IMG/VR virus record: IMGVR_UViG_3300044630_000903
Span: 1 to 24,854 of that record
Length of the DNA: 24,854 nucleotides
Direction: 5' to 3' (one strand)
Origin: a virus
The position numbers and the translations under genes were made by a program. Positions 6,214 through 13,101 of the stretch are shown here, in pieces. How positions within the stretch are numbered: the first letter of the stretch is position 1; each line of letters begins with the position of its first letter. The notes under the pieces are model-generated. The model did no database searches. It saw nothing but the letters and a program-made list of their open reading frames with translations, and had not been told where the DNA came from.

Positions 6214-6920
6214 GGGTATTCCTTGAATGGGTTAATAAAAGGTGGCTTGTGTTTTTTGTACGGGTCTTCGGACTTCGTAGGCTCAACGATTTCAGGAAAG
6301 CGCTTGTAATCTTTGAAACTTGTACGCACTACTGGTTTTGATGTTGCACCCCGTGCGTTGTAACCACGCAAGAAAGAAACAAACTCAGGGAGACTGCTTA
6401 CTCGGTTTGCATTTTCCTTTGACTGGTTCCATGGACGAGACATAAGGCATGGAACAATTCCTGACTTCTCCGCTTCTTCGTAGTAGAAGATGTGGTCATC
6501 AAGAAGAATTGATTTACCTTTTGCAAGGTTGGCAAGGAACGCTTTACTTGGACCAAAGTGCAATGTATCAACATGCAGTTTGCACTCTGTCAACCACTCA
6601 GCAGTTTGTGCCCATGCTGATTGAGGACGAGCGGTCATAACATGGATTTTTACTCCCATGTCACGGATGTTTGCCCACGCTTCAACCACACCTGCATAGG
6701 GAAGGTGTGTAGCAAATACTCTGTGGTTCTTAGCGGCATCTAACAACCATGCATTAAAGGTCTCTTCGTCAAGACCCCAGTCCTCATAAAAGTTCCAATG
6801 GGTTGGGTCAGGAAGGTTGACAAGACCCCGCTCAACTTCGCAGTAGTTTCGGAAGGCATTGGAGAACGGATACAGAACTCCGTCCAAATCAATCCCTACA
6901 TCAGTAATCATTTCACCCAT
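6177..6920 (-). CDS. HAD-family 5'(3')-deoxyribonucleotidase-like protein
   Basis: Residues 1-150 have all HAD landmarks: GIDLDGVLYPF with nucleophile D11 and acid D13, VMTARP with T96, a Lys near 126, and ILLDDH with D141/D142 for magnesium. The order and spacing resemble NT5C-type deoxyribonucleotidases, which dephosphorylate dNMPs. Residues 175-247 form an extra basic, Pro/Lys-rich tail not needed for the fold and probably disordered. Start ATG 6920 has GGAG eight bases upstream; an alternative ATG at 6911 would overlap the rmlB stop as ATGA. With the DUF6378 gene downstream it may shift the nucleotide pool during infection. A sugar- or polynucleotide-phosphatase role cannot be excluded. 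Confidence 0.8.
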   Translation of the reverse strand: MGEMITDVGIDLDGVLYPFSNAFRNYCEVERGLVNLPDPTHWNFYEDWGLDEETFNAWLLDAAKNHRVFATHLPYAGVVEAWANIRDMGVKIHVMTARPQSAWAQTAEWLTECKLHVDTLHFGPSKAFLANLAKGKSILLDDHIFYYEEAEKSGIVPCLMSRPWNQSKENANRVSSLPEFVSFLRGYNARGATSKPVVRTSFKDYKRFPEIVEPTKSEDPYKKHKPPFINPFKEYPWTEPRHQEPNY

Positions 6921-7927
6921 TTTTGGTTCTCCATTGTCCAGTTAACTGTCTTCTCTAAAGCGACTTCCAAGGAGTAGGGTGGAACCCAGCCTGCTGAAAG
7001 AATCTTAGAGTTATCTAATGCGTAGCGGTGGTCATGTCCTGGTCGTGTTGAGTGGTAATCAATGTTTTTGTAATCCACTTCGTAGACACCCAATACATTT
7101 GCAATCTCAAGCGTCATTTCCAATACGTTGCGCTCTTCTCCAGCCACATGCCAACGGTTTGGTCGTGGCTCAATCTTTCCTTCTCCACTGCTGTATGCAG
7201 TAGGGGTAGTTTTTGTGAGAATCCATAGGAGTGCATCAGCATGGTTGCGAGCGTGCAACCAATGGCGTGATGAATAAATAAAACCATTGTCGCTTGGCTT
7301 GCCGTGCAAGATGACAGGGGAGTTGGACAACAATGCCTTCATGGTCTTGGGGACAAACTTCTCAGTATCTTGTCTCTCACCATAAAGGTTCATTGTGTTC
7401 GTAATTGTCAGAGGCAATCCGTAGGTGCGCCAGTACGAGATAGCGATAGCCTCTTGTCCAACCTTACTAGCCGCATACGGATTGGAAGGGAGCATGGGGT
7501 CTACCCATTCACGGTGGGCGTAACCTTCGGGAGCCGCACCATAAACCTCATCTGTGGAAATCTGTACAAAGTGTTCCAGCGTATCCAAGTGTCGTGCCCA
7601 CTCAACAAGATTGGTGGTTGCCATCACGTTGTTGTGAATGAACGGAACGGGATTGTCAATTGACCTATCTACATGGGACTCAGCCGCTAGGTGGAGAACA
7701 AAGTTAACTTTAGGAAAGTGTGAGGGGATTGGGGAGCGAAGGTCATGCCATACAATACGACAACGGTTTGGGTCATAACCCTTGATGTCTGTCAGTCGGT
7801 CAACCCGACCTGCGTAGGTAAGGGAATCAAGAATAATGATTTCCCAATCGGTGTTGGTCAGGAGATGTTCTACAAGGTGGTGTCCAGCAAAGCCACACCC
7901 ACCTGTCACTAATACAGATTTAGACAT
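6908..7927 (-). CDS. rmlB: dTDP-glucose 4,6-dehydratase (RmlB-like)
   Basis: An extended short-chain dehydrogenase of 339 residues. The NAD-binding loop TGGCGFAG is at 8-15 and D34 ends strand beta2. HLAAESHVDRS (79-89) and STDEVYG (124-130) contain the Asp-Glu pair (D126, E127) typical of 4,6-dehydratases. Y151-x3-K155 is the catalytic YxxxK pair. RPGHDHRYALD (295-305) is the nucleotide-sugar-binding signature of RmlB. It should convert dTDP-glucose to dTDP-4-keto-6-deoxyglucose in the cytoplasm, the entry to rhamnose and other deoxysugars. RmlA, C and D homologues are not in the window, so the product is probably used by host or other phage enzymes, possibly with the downstream glycosyltransferase. 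The start has a poor Shine-Dalgarno but a fitting leaderless promoter. Confidence 0.9.
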   Translation of the reverse strand: MSKSVLVTGGCGFAGHHLVEHLLTNTDWEIIILDSLTYAGRVDRLTDIKGYDPNRCRIVWHDLRSPIPSHFPKVNFVLHLAAESHVDRSIDNPVPFIHNNVMATTNLVEWARHLDTLEHFVQISTDEVYGAAPEGYAHREWVDPMLPSNPYAASKVGQEAIAISYWRTYGLPLTITNTMNLYGERQDTEKFVPKTMKALLSNSPVILHGKPSDNGFIYSSRHWLHARNHADALLWILTKTTPTAYSSGEGKIEPRPNRWHVAGEERNVLEMTLEIANVLGVYEVDYKNIDYHSTRPGHDHRYALDNSKILSAGWVPPYSLEVALEKTVNWTMENQKWVK

Positions 7928-7933
7928 GGGCAG

Positions 7934-7963
7934 AGTTTATGCTCCAACTGAGGGGTCTGTCAA
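7934..7963 (-). promoter_or_regulatory. Candidate promoter giving leaderless rmlB mRNA
   Basis: On the - strand TTGACA (7963-7958) is followed, after 18 nt, by TAAACT (7939-7934, four of six matches to TATAAT). Transcription would begin about seven bases on, at or next to 7927, the A of the rmlB ATG. The TTGACA overlaps the stop codon of the gene upstream. Leaderless mRNAs are common in Actinobacteria, and rmlB has no convincing Shine-Dalgarno. Confidence 0.45.
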
Positions 7964-9396
7964 CCCTCTTCAGACAAATCAATGATGTCGGCATACAGGG
8001 CATCTGTGGTGTTGGCGTCCATGCCACCACCTGGAAGCATACGATTTACTTCCCCTGCTTTCTGTCCAAACAGTCGGGACAGCACGCCACTAGAACCACT
8101 GGCTTCTACCTTGAGGCTGACCATCTCACGATTGTCAGAGATGTTCTTCATCTTCTCTACAAGGTTGAACATTCTGTCCATCTCGGCTGACAGGGCTGGG
8201 TCAATACCTTGACCTTCCATCTCTTCGGCAAAGCGAGCGAACATGACACGACCCATTTGCATCTCTACAAGAGCACGCATAGCCGCATTGAGTTGGTCTT
8301 TAGTTCTAATTTCAATCGGTAGAGAAAATGCACATTCAGCATTTTCCTTAAAACTAGGACAACGGGATGAGAGATAGCAACTATTGCATTGCCTCAAAGG
8401 GTTAGCGTTGTACTTCAAAACAGGGGTAGTTTGAGGGGCAATTTCAATAGATTCCCCTTGTTCATCAAGGGTTTGCGACCCCATAGAGGTAATCATCTCT
8501 ACCCCCATGACTGGTAGCAATAACCGCTCCCCTTCGTGCCGCTTCTCAGGGGCATTGATAGCAATACTTGTACCCCTAGAATCCACATTTCCCACACTAG
8601 GGGTATCAGTAGCGATAGCAACTATCTCTCCATTTTGAGAGGTACTAAACTCTGTCTCATCATCATCATGTGAGGGGTCATAGCCCCCAAAAGTACGAGT
8701 CTCCCACTGCTTCCATGACTCAATCGCAAGTGAACCAACAGAGGCTACTTCGTCATCCATGACAGCATCAATGTCAATACCTAGTCGGATGATGTCGCTA
8801 CGGTGCTTCTTGCGAGCACTCTCCTTCTGCTGTGCAGGGTATCGGCGCAGGCTGTGACCGTCCCACACCTGAGTCTCGCCGTAGCGAAGTACAGACGACC
8901 ACGACACGACCACAACGGCATCCCAATTGATGGACTCAATCAGGTCAGGCTTTGATGTAATACCAATTAGTTTGGCACCCCAACGCTCTGACAACTGCTT
9001 GATGCGACCTACATTACGACCATTGACAGCCTTGTCACTAATAGCCACCTTGCCATACTTTTGACACAGCCACGCCAGTCGCTCTACGTCATTCTCATCA
9101 TTCCATACGGGGACGTACTTATCCCCTAGCCATGCGCCATCATAACTTGGGTGTCCAATGATGATGCTCAGGCTGTCGGCGTGGTCACGGATAAAACTAT
9201 CGTAGCGTGCCAAGTCTTCGTCATTCTCAGAGATGTACAACAGGATTTCTCCGTGGTTGTACAACTCTTTCAGATTCAGTTCTTTACGCTTTGGAATGGG
9301 AAAGTGGGTCAGGTTGATACCAAACTTGTTAACGTTGTTGTTAATCAAGATGTTGCGGTATGAGCCTTTCTCAGCCCCTCCAAAGTAAATCTTCAT
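7960..9396 (-). CDS. Two-domain phage protein of unknown function with Cys cluster
   Basis: The 478 residues divide into three parts. Residues 1-235 alternate predicted strands and helices (IYFGGAE, FGINLTH, EILLYIS, SIIIGHPS, KVAISDKAV, KLIGITSKP, DAVVVVSWSS), like an alpha/beta barrel or Rossmannoid fold. I cannot assign a catalytic signature. Residues 236-330 are acidic, low complexity and probably a disordered linker. Residues 335-445 hold C337-x2-C340-x5-C346-x8-C355, then a long helical stretch with several Met and a GVLSRLFG segment. The four cysteines could hold zinc or an iron-sulfur cluster. I recall similar pieces in other actinophages without known function. The start overlaps the upstream stop (ATGA). 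It is much larger than its neighbours, so it is probably an enzyme. Confidence 0.8.
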   Translation of the reverse strand: MKIYFGGAEKGSYRNILINNNVNKFGINLTHFPIPKRKELNLKELYNHGEILLYISENDEDLARYDSFIRDHADSLSIIIGHPSYDGAWLGDKYVPVWNDENDVERLAWLCQKYGKVAISDKAVNGRNVGRIKQLSERWGAKLIGITSKPDLIESINWDAVVVVSWSSVLRYGETQVWDGHSLRRYPAQQKESARKKHRSDIIRLGIDIDAVMDDEVASVGSLAIESWKQWETRTFGGYDPSHDDDETEFSTSQNGEIVAIATDTPSVGNVDSRGTSIAINAPEKRHEGERLLLPVMGVEMITSMGSQTLDEQGESIEIAPQTTPVLKYNANPLRQCNSCYLSSRCPSFKENAECAFSLPIEIRTKDQLNAAMRALVEMQMGRVMFARFAEEMEGQGIDPALSAEMDRMFNLVEKMKNISDNREMVSLKVEASGSSGVLSRLFGQKAGEVNRMLPGGGMDANTTDALYADIIDLSEEG

Positions 9397-9623
9397 TCCC
9401 AGCCACTTCTACGCCACAAGGATGGGCTATGGTTCTGCTCAACAAGGAGTCGTTCAAGGTCATCTGCATACAGGCGAACCATTGAGAAGCAAGGCAGTTC
9501 GCCGTTCTCTTCTCCCCACTGGTCTTCTTCTTCGGTTGTTGGAAGACCGTCATGGTCTACACAAATTGGAGGACCACAGAAAGACTTTTCTAATCCGTAC
9601 TTGTACCATTCCTCAAACGTCAT
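9393..9623 (-). CDS. Small conserved actinophage protein (CGPP motif)
   Basis: From ATG 9623 the product is 76 residues. It begins MTFEEWYKYG, followed by FCGPPICVDHDG, an acidic TTEEED stretch, GELPCFSMVRLY and a final NHSPSLWR. Cys and His residues (C16, C21, H24, C45, and a C-terminal His) could coordinate metal. The same general pattern recurs in other actinophages near replication genes, with no assigned function. Start 9623 lies one base after the upstream stop. The longer start at 9635 has its GGGGAG directly against the ATG with no spacing, so it is less likely, though possible. Its 3' end overlaps the next gene by ATGA. Confidence 0.72.
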   Translation of the reverse strand: MTFEEWYKYGLEKSFCGPPICVDHDGLPTTEEEDQWGEENGELPCFSMVRLYADDLERLLVEQNHSPSLWRRSGWE

Positions 9624-9624
9624 T

Positions 9625-10116
9625 TCAATTGACATCTCCCCACACTCTTTCTTTCTTTGCTAATTCTTGGTTATTAATTTCTTCAACAAGAGTATCCCAA
9701 CTCTTTATCTGACGACCATCTGCCCACTCAGGACGAACGATGTCAGGGATTGTAACCAACAAAGTGGGTATCCCGCAATGGGCAACTTTGGCGACTGCTT
9801 CAGGGTCTACGTCAATGTACCAATGGATACGTCCGTACACGGAGTTGAGCGAAACAACTCGGTCATAGCGAGTCTCTGCTCCATAGGTTTCTGCAAAGTC
9901 AACAGCAGATGCTTTGAAGCCCTCACGCTTTAGCCATGCAAGGAGAATCTGCTCACCTTGATGACCGTCCTTTTTGATTCCATCAGCAAGGACAATAATG
10001 CGCCCGTGGTAGTAGGGGAACAAAGCGTTCCATAAACGGCGAGTCTCGTTGCGTGGTTGCCTTGCTCCTAAGTCGTCTGCTGGTAGGGCAAGAGCGTCAA
10101 AGGATATGATAATCAT
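9625..10116 (-). CDS. Hypothetical protein, possibly HAD-like
   Basis: A 163-residue alpha/beta protein. It opens with MIIISFDALALP, then has GRIIVLADGIKKDG (38-51), a YDRVVSLN segment, IHWYIDVDPEA (97-107) and GIPTLLVTIPDIVRPEW (114-130). The repeated hydrophobic strands ending in Asp and the final domain resemble the HAD layout used by phage polynucleotide phosphatases, but the first Asp is followed by Ala-Leu rather than x-Asp, so normal phosphatase chemistry would be lost. A non-catalytic or different Rossmannoid role is equally possible. It is coupled to both neighbours by short overlaps (ATGA at its start). Confidence 0.68.
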   Translation of the reverse strand: MIIISFDALALPADDLGARQPRNETRRLWNALFPYYHGRIIVLADGIKKDGHQGEQILLAWLKREGFKASAVDFAETYGAETRYDRVVSLNSVYGRIHWYIDVDPEAVAKVAHCGIPTLLVTIPDIVRPEWADGRQIKSWDTLVEEINNQELAKKERVWGDVN

Positions 10117-10580
10117 TTGTCGTAAAGACCCATTGCCTTACGCTCAATGTGAGCAACGTGAGCCGCCGCAGGACAGTACATACAAAGGTACTGACGCTTG
10201 TCGGGAGCAACACCAATCTTACGACCAATGGTCTTTGACTCATCACACCAGTCGGGACATCCCTTAGATGGTCGGTTATGGCGATTAAAGCACTTGAGAG
10301 CGTCAACCTTCAACTCATCACGGAAGTCCTTGATGAATACATCCTGCTCTTTGAGTTCATTCTTGAGAGCAGTTTCCATGTCTAGGTTCTGTGCTGTCTC
10401 AGGGTCAATGCGGAAGATAAGAGCACGGCAATTGTCAGGGTCAGGTACTTGATGGTTGTGTCGGTTGCACAACTCAATTAGTTCTTGGTCGTACTCAGCA
10501 GGACCATCATAGGGTCGCATCTTGTACATAATTCCGTGTGTCTTGCAAACAAGGATACGGTCAAAGCCTGTCTCAGCCAT
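10113..10580 (-). CDS. Cysteine-rich hypothetical protein, possible zinc binding
   Basis: A 155-residue protein with Cys/His pairs throughout: C12-x2-H15, C38, C51, C97, C108-x3-C112 and C133-x2-C136 followed by HVAH. This suggests one or two metal sites, the last (YLCMYCPAAAH) zinc-ribbon or iron-sulfur like. The central part (55-95) is helical and acidic. I do not recognise a named family. GGAG lies six bases before ATG 10580, and just upstream sit two overlapping hairpins that could control translation. It is the first gene of the 10.6-8.0 kb subcluster after a 58-bp gap. Confidence 0.72.
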   Translation of the reverse strand: MAETGFDRILVCKTHGIMYKMRPYDGPAEYDQELIELCNRHNHQVPDPDNCRALIFRIDPETAQNLDMETALKNELKEQDVFIKDFRDELKVDALKCFNRHNRPSKGCPDWCDESKTIGRKIGVAPDKRQYLCMYCPAAAHVAHIERKAMGLYDK

Positions 10581-10594
10581 GTGATACTCCAGTC

Positions 10595-10625
10595 GTAGGC
10601 TACCAGCCTACATGATACGTGTAGG
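10595..10625 (-). promoter_or_regulatory. Two mutually exclusive hairpins before the 10580 start
   Basis: GTAGGCT (10595-10601) pairs with AGCCTAC (10605-10611) around a 3-nt loop. CCTACA (10607-10612) can instead pair with TGTAGG (10620-10625) around seven bases. The two stems share CCTAC, so only one can form. On the - strand transcript the proximal hairpin ends five bases before the Shine-Dalgarno of the 10580 gene. The layout would suit a terminator, an RNA switch or ribosome standby control; no T-run is present. Confidence 0.5.
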
Positions 10626-10638
10626 TGATGTCTAGGAC

Positions 10639-11049
10639 TTAAATCCTTTTCTCAGGCTCATCTGGGTGGTCAAACAGGTATGAACCCAAGCCATCGTCAC
10701 CACGGTCATATGAGTCTGTGTCATCATCTCCAAGATACTTGCTGACACCAGTGTCATAGTAGTCGTCAATGTTGGCTTGAATTTGACCACGGTTTTTTAT
10801 GACCTGTGAAATTAAAGGCGTTGCCTCAGAACCACCAAGACCTTTTGCGACTCCCTCACGATGTAAGTTAATCATATTTTGAGCCGTCTCTTCACGGTAC
10901 TCAGGTGGGATAGAACCATATAAAAACTTCTTGTTTCTAGGATTACCCATCTCATGAGCCATTAACAAGGCAAGTCGTGGGGTAGGGCGGTGCCCACCAT
11001 GACCCGTATTGGGATTACCAACTGTTCGTCCTTTATGGTCTGTTGCCAT
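10639..11049 (-). CDS. MATDHKGR-tagged hypothetical protein (136 aa)
   Basis: The first 24 residues (MATDHKGRTVGNPNTGHGGH then RPTP) match the start of the 13852-13610 gene at 21 of 24 positions, while the rest of the two proteins is unrelated. The body has a helical middle (45-95) and a very acidic Asp/Gly/Tyr-rich tail (DDDTDSYDRGDDG). Start ATG 11049 has AGGA seven bases upstream. It is the last gene of the small-gene cluster, followed by the hairpin-bearing gap. No family is recognised. The shared tag implies a shared fate or partner, such as packaging, a binding partner or proteolytic processing. Confidence 0.72.
   Translation of the reverse strand: MATDHKGRTVGNPNTGHGGHRPTPRLALLMAHEMGNPRNKKFLYGSIPPEYREETAQNMINLHREGVAKGLGGSEATPLISQVIKNRGQIQANIDDYYDTGVSKYLGDDDTDSYDRGDDGLGSYLFDHPDEPEKRI
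10990..11049 (-). repeat. 60-bp tag repeat, copy 2 of MATDHKGR module
   Basis: These 60 bases align without gaps to 13793-13852 with 52 identical positions by my count, and 23 consecutive identical bases at the start-codon end. Identity stops abruptly at the end of the tag. That fits duplication of the 5' end of a gene onto a different body rather than whole-gene duplication. Confidence 0.8.
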
Positions 11050-11058
11050 TATATTATC

Positions 11059-11256
11059 CTATCGTAGGTGTGGTTCGGGAAGGGGGAATCCAGGTGCTGT
11101 CTGAATGTTGTACTGCATCTGCAGTTCAGACTGACGCACTGTGGCAGAGGTAGGGTCAACTACTCCACCACGGTCTGGGGTCAAGGACTTGAACTTACCG
11201 TCACCTGCGCCACGGATAAGGTCCATATTCATTGAGCGAGATTCATTAACTGCCAT
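11059..11256 (-). CDS. Small hypothetical protein, 65 aa
   Basis: A short hydrophilic protein (MAVNESRSMNMDLIRGAGDG... PLPEPHLR) with no Cys, no membrane segment and no motif I know. The central part contains Asp-Pro/Gly turns and a Gln-rich segment (RQSELQMQYNIQ). It sits 18 bases after the long disordered protein gene and nine bases before the tagged 136-aa gene. The start is weakly supported (no clear Shine-Dalgarno), but the frame fills the gap exactly as its neighbours do. Confidence 0.6.
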   Translation of the reverse strand: MAVNESRSMNMDLIRGAGDGKFKSLTPDRGGVVDPTSATVRQSELQMQYNIQTAPGFPLPEPHLR

Positions 11257-11274
11257 AGTTCTATTCTACCATTC

Positions 11275-13101
11275 TTATTTCTTTGGACGGGTACTTGGTA
11301 GTCCCGTGTCGGGGTCAATAAAGACTTCCATGTTGGACTTTCTAGGAGTTGAATCCTTTTTAGGTTCGTCTTTCTTTGGCTCTTCCTTAGGCTTGTCTTC
11401 AGCCTTAGGTTTAGGCTCTGCCTTGGGCTTAGCCGCTTGCTTTTTAGTTGCTTCTTTTTTAGTAGCAGGGGCTTTCTTTTCAGTGTCAGCCTTTTTAGCA
11501 GGCTCTTTTTTAGGAGCCGCAGTCTTTCGTGGACCTTGTTTTTTGACAGGCTCTTCTTTTGTCTCTTGTTGAGCAGGCTTTTCAGGCTGTGGAATGTCAG
11601 ATGCTGGTGTTGTGGGATTGTTGTTGACAACCTGTGGGTCAACCATTGGCAACTCTGGTTTAGTTTCTGGTTGTTCAAGACCTCTGCCACGAACACGATT
11701 TGGTGCTGGCTCTGGGGTGGGGGCAGGTGTTTCAAGACCTGTACCACGCAAACGACTCGGAGGGGGTTCAGTAGGAGCAGGTTCCTCAAGACCCCTGCCA
11801 CGCAAACGACCTGGAGGTTCAGTTGGGGCAGGCTCTTCAAGACCTCTACCACGGACACGACCTGGAGGCGGTGTTGTGCCTGTGCTTACTGGAGTTCTAC
11901 CTGTTCCTGGGGGAGGGGTTACACCTGTGCTTACTGGAGTACCGCCTGTACCTGGAGGTGGAGTCACCCCTGTACTCACTGGGGTTCCACCTGTGCCTGG
12001 AGGTGGCGTTACTCCTGTTCCACGAACACGACTTGGTGCTGGCGTACCACCGCTAGTAGGGGTTGGCCTACCAGTGCTACGGGGTGGTGCGCCTACGGGA
12101 GGGGGGCTTGTTGTACCTCCACCAGGTGGGGACGCAGGGGGTGGGTTGTTGTTAATGGTTGTAGACGTGCTGTCAGGGCTGTTGATTCTAGCCGTTTGAC
12201 TTGGATTAGAAGTGTTGTCAGAACCGACAGTAGTTGGGCTATCAGTAATTACACTAGTGTTTTGTGGACCATCGCCAGAGAACATTCGGTCTCGTCTGCC
12301 ACTTGACCAATCAAGGGTGATATCTCCACTTACACTGCCATCAGTTGTACCGCCAGTAGCCGCTCCTGTGCTACCACCAGTGGTGGTTGGGGAGGTTGTT
12401 GAGGTTGCAGTAGCGGCGGCTTCTCTCTTTTCAGCACTCTGTCTGCGTCTATTAGCGTTACGCTCATCCATCTTTTTGCGCTCTTCGGGAGAGATTTGCG
12501 AAGGGTCACGGCGTGGAGCACGTGTTTTCTTAGGAGCGACTGTGGCAGTTGTAGATGTGTCTACATCTCCTGAAGTTGTGTCTCCAGAGTCACCGCTTCT
12601 AGCACTAGCATTTTGAGACAATCTATGTCCAATGTCGCCAGTAAAAGTACGACTAGATGTATCAATGTTAATGCTCTTATCTTGCTGTGAACCAGCACCA
12701 AGAACATCACCTGTGCGAACGCTTTGGTCTACTGATTGGTCACCAAACTGTACGATAATGGGCTGACCACCTCCACCAGAACCGTCTCCTCCGTCACCGC
12801 CACGGCGACCACGGCGCATACCACGAGATGAGGCAGGAGAAGTAACAGAACCCATAGTAGCGTTGTTACCACCAACGCTGTAGCGACTGTTGGAGCCAAT
12901 GCCATAGTTAGGCTGGATGCCACCGCCTCCACCGCCTCCACGAATGTTGGCAAATGGATTGGCACCACGACCACCGCTACCTGACTGACTACTCATATCT
13001 CTTGTCGGTCCTGTTGTTGGACCAGGTGAGCGAACGCCACCAAAGACACGGTTACGGCTTTCTCTTTGGGCTTGTTCTTGCCCGTCTTCCCATGTTGGCA
13101 T
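11275..13101 (-). CDS. Large intrinsically disordered repeat protein, 608 aa
   Basis: The start is ATG 13101 because it overlaps the upstream stop (TAATG); the frame extends three codons further. The whole chain is low complexity. Residues 1-115 are Gly/Ser/Arg-rich with a poly-Gly run. Residues 116-180 form a more ordered-looking segment (PIIVQFGDQSVDQSV). Residues 190-230 are basic and helical, and 230-355 are Thr/Ser/Pro-rich. Residues 358-414 are a 16-residue repeat (GTGVTPPPGTGGTPVS type). Residues 415-477 are about 17-residue repeats of RLRGRGLEEPAPTEPP. Residues 515-588 are Lys/Pro/Ala/Glu-rich like a histone H1 tail. The end is MEVFIDPDTGLPSTRPKK. No enzyme domain is seen. Candidate roles are a virion tether or fibre linker, a DNA-binding internal protein or a condensate scaffold. 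Codon pattern and coupling show it is a real gene. Confidence 0.8.
   Translation of the reverse strand: MPTWEDGQEQAQRESRNRVFGGVRSPGPTTGPTRDMSSQSGSGGRGANPFANIRGGGGGGGIQPNYGIGSNSRYSVGGNNATMGSVTSPASSRGMRRGRRGGDGGDGSGGGGQPIIVQFGDQSVDQSVRTGDVLGAGSQQDKSINIDTSSRTFTGDIGHRLSQNASARSGDSGDTTSGDVDTSTTATVAPKKTRAPRRDPSQISPEERKKMDERNANRRRQSAEKREAAATATSTTSPTTTGGSTGAATGGTTDGSVSGDITLDWSSGRRDRMFSGDGPQNTSVITDSPTTVGSDNTSNPSQTARINSPDSTSTTINNNPPPASPPGGGTTSPPPVGAPPRSTGRPTPTSGGTPAPSRVRGTGVTPPPGTGGTPVSTGVTPPPGTGGTPVSTGVTPPPGTGRTPVSTGTTPPPGRVRGRGLEEPAPTEPPGRLRGRGLEEPAPTEPPPSRLRGTGLETPAPTPEPAPNRVRGRGLEQPETKPELPMVDPQVVNNNPTTPASDIPQPEKPAQQETKEEPVKKQGPRKTAAPKKEPAKKADTEKKAPATKKEATKKQAAKPKAEPKPKAEDKPKEEPKKDEPKKDSTPRKSNMEVFIDPDTGLPSTRPKK
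11671..11859 (-). repeat. Repeat array B (RLRGRGLEEPAPTEPP units)
   Basis: Four imperfect units of about 48-54 bp inside the disordered gene each encode R-x-R-G-x-G-L-E followed by a Pro/Glu/Thr stretch. The Arg-Gly core is kept in every unit, so selection on the RG motif is likely. RG-rich units often bind nucleic acid. Confidence 0.75.
11860..12030 (-). repeat. Repeat array A (48-bp units, TPPPGTGGTPVS)
   Basis: Three near-perfect 48-bp units plus partial ends encode G-V-T-P-P-P-G-T-G-x-T-P-V-S-T. The DNA copies differ mainly at third positions, which indicates expansion by slippage or unequal recombination followed by selection on the protein. Such Pro/Thr repeats give extended, flexible linkers. 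Confidence 0.78.

Noticed and set aside
11048-11053. TATAAT hexamer at the 11049 start codon as a -10 box
   Set aside because: No -35 partner is found at the right distance and transcription would start inside the gene; it arises from the A/T-rich spacer plus the ATG.
11229-11858. Second - strand frame of 209 residues within the disordered-protein gene
   Set aside because: It is an out-of-frame reading of the same repeats and lysine-rich region, with no coupled start.
11860-12030. CRISPR-like regularly spaced repeat
   Set aside because: Units are tandem, without unique spacers, and keep the reading frame; they encode a protein repeat.
11437-12306. Long + strand frame of 289 residues opposite the disordered-protein gene
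   Set aside because: It is a mirror of the Pro/Gly/Thr-rich repeats (Trp/Cys/Ser-rich product), has no ribosome site or neighbours on that strand, and the - strand frame is coupled on both sides.
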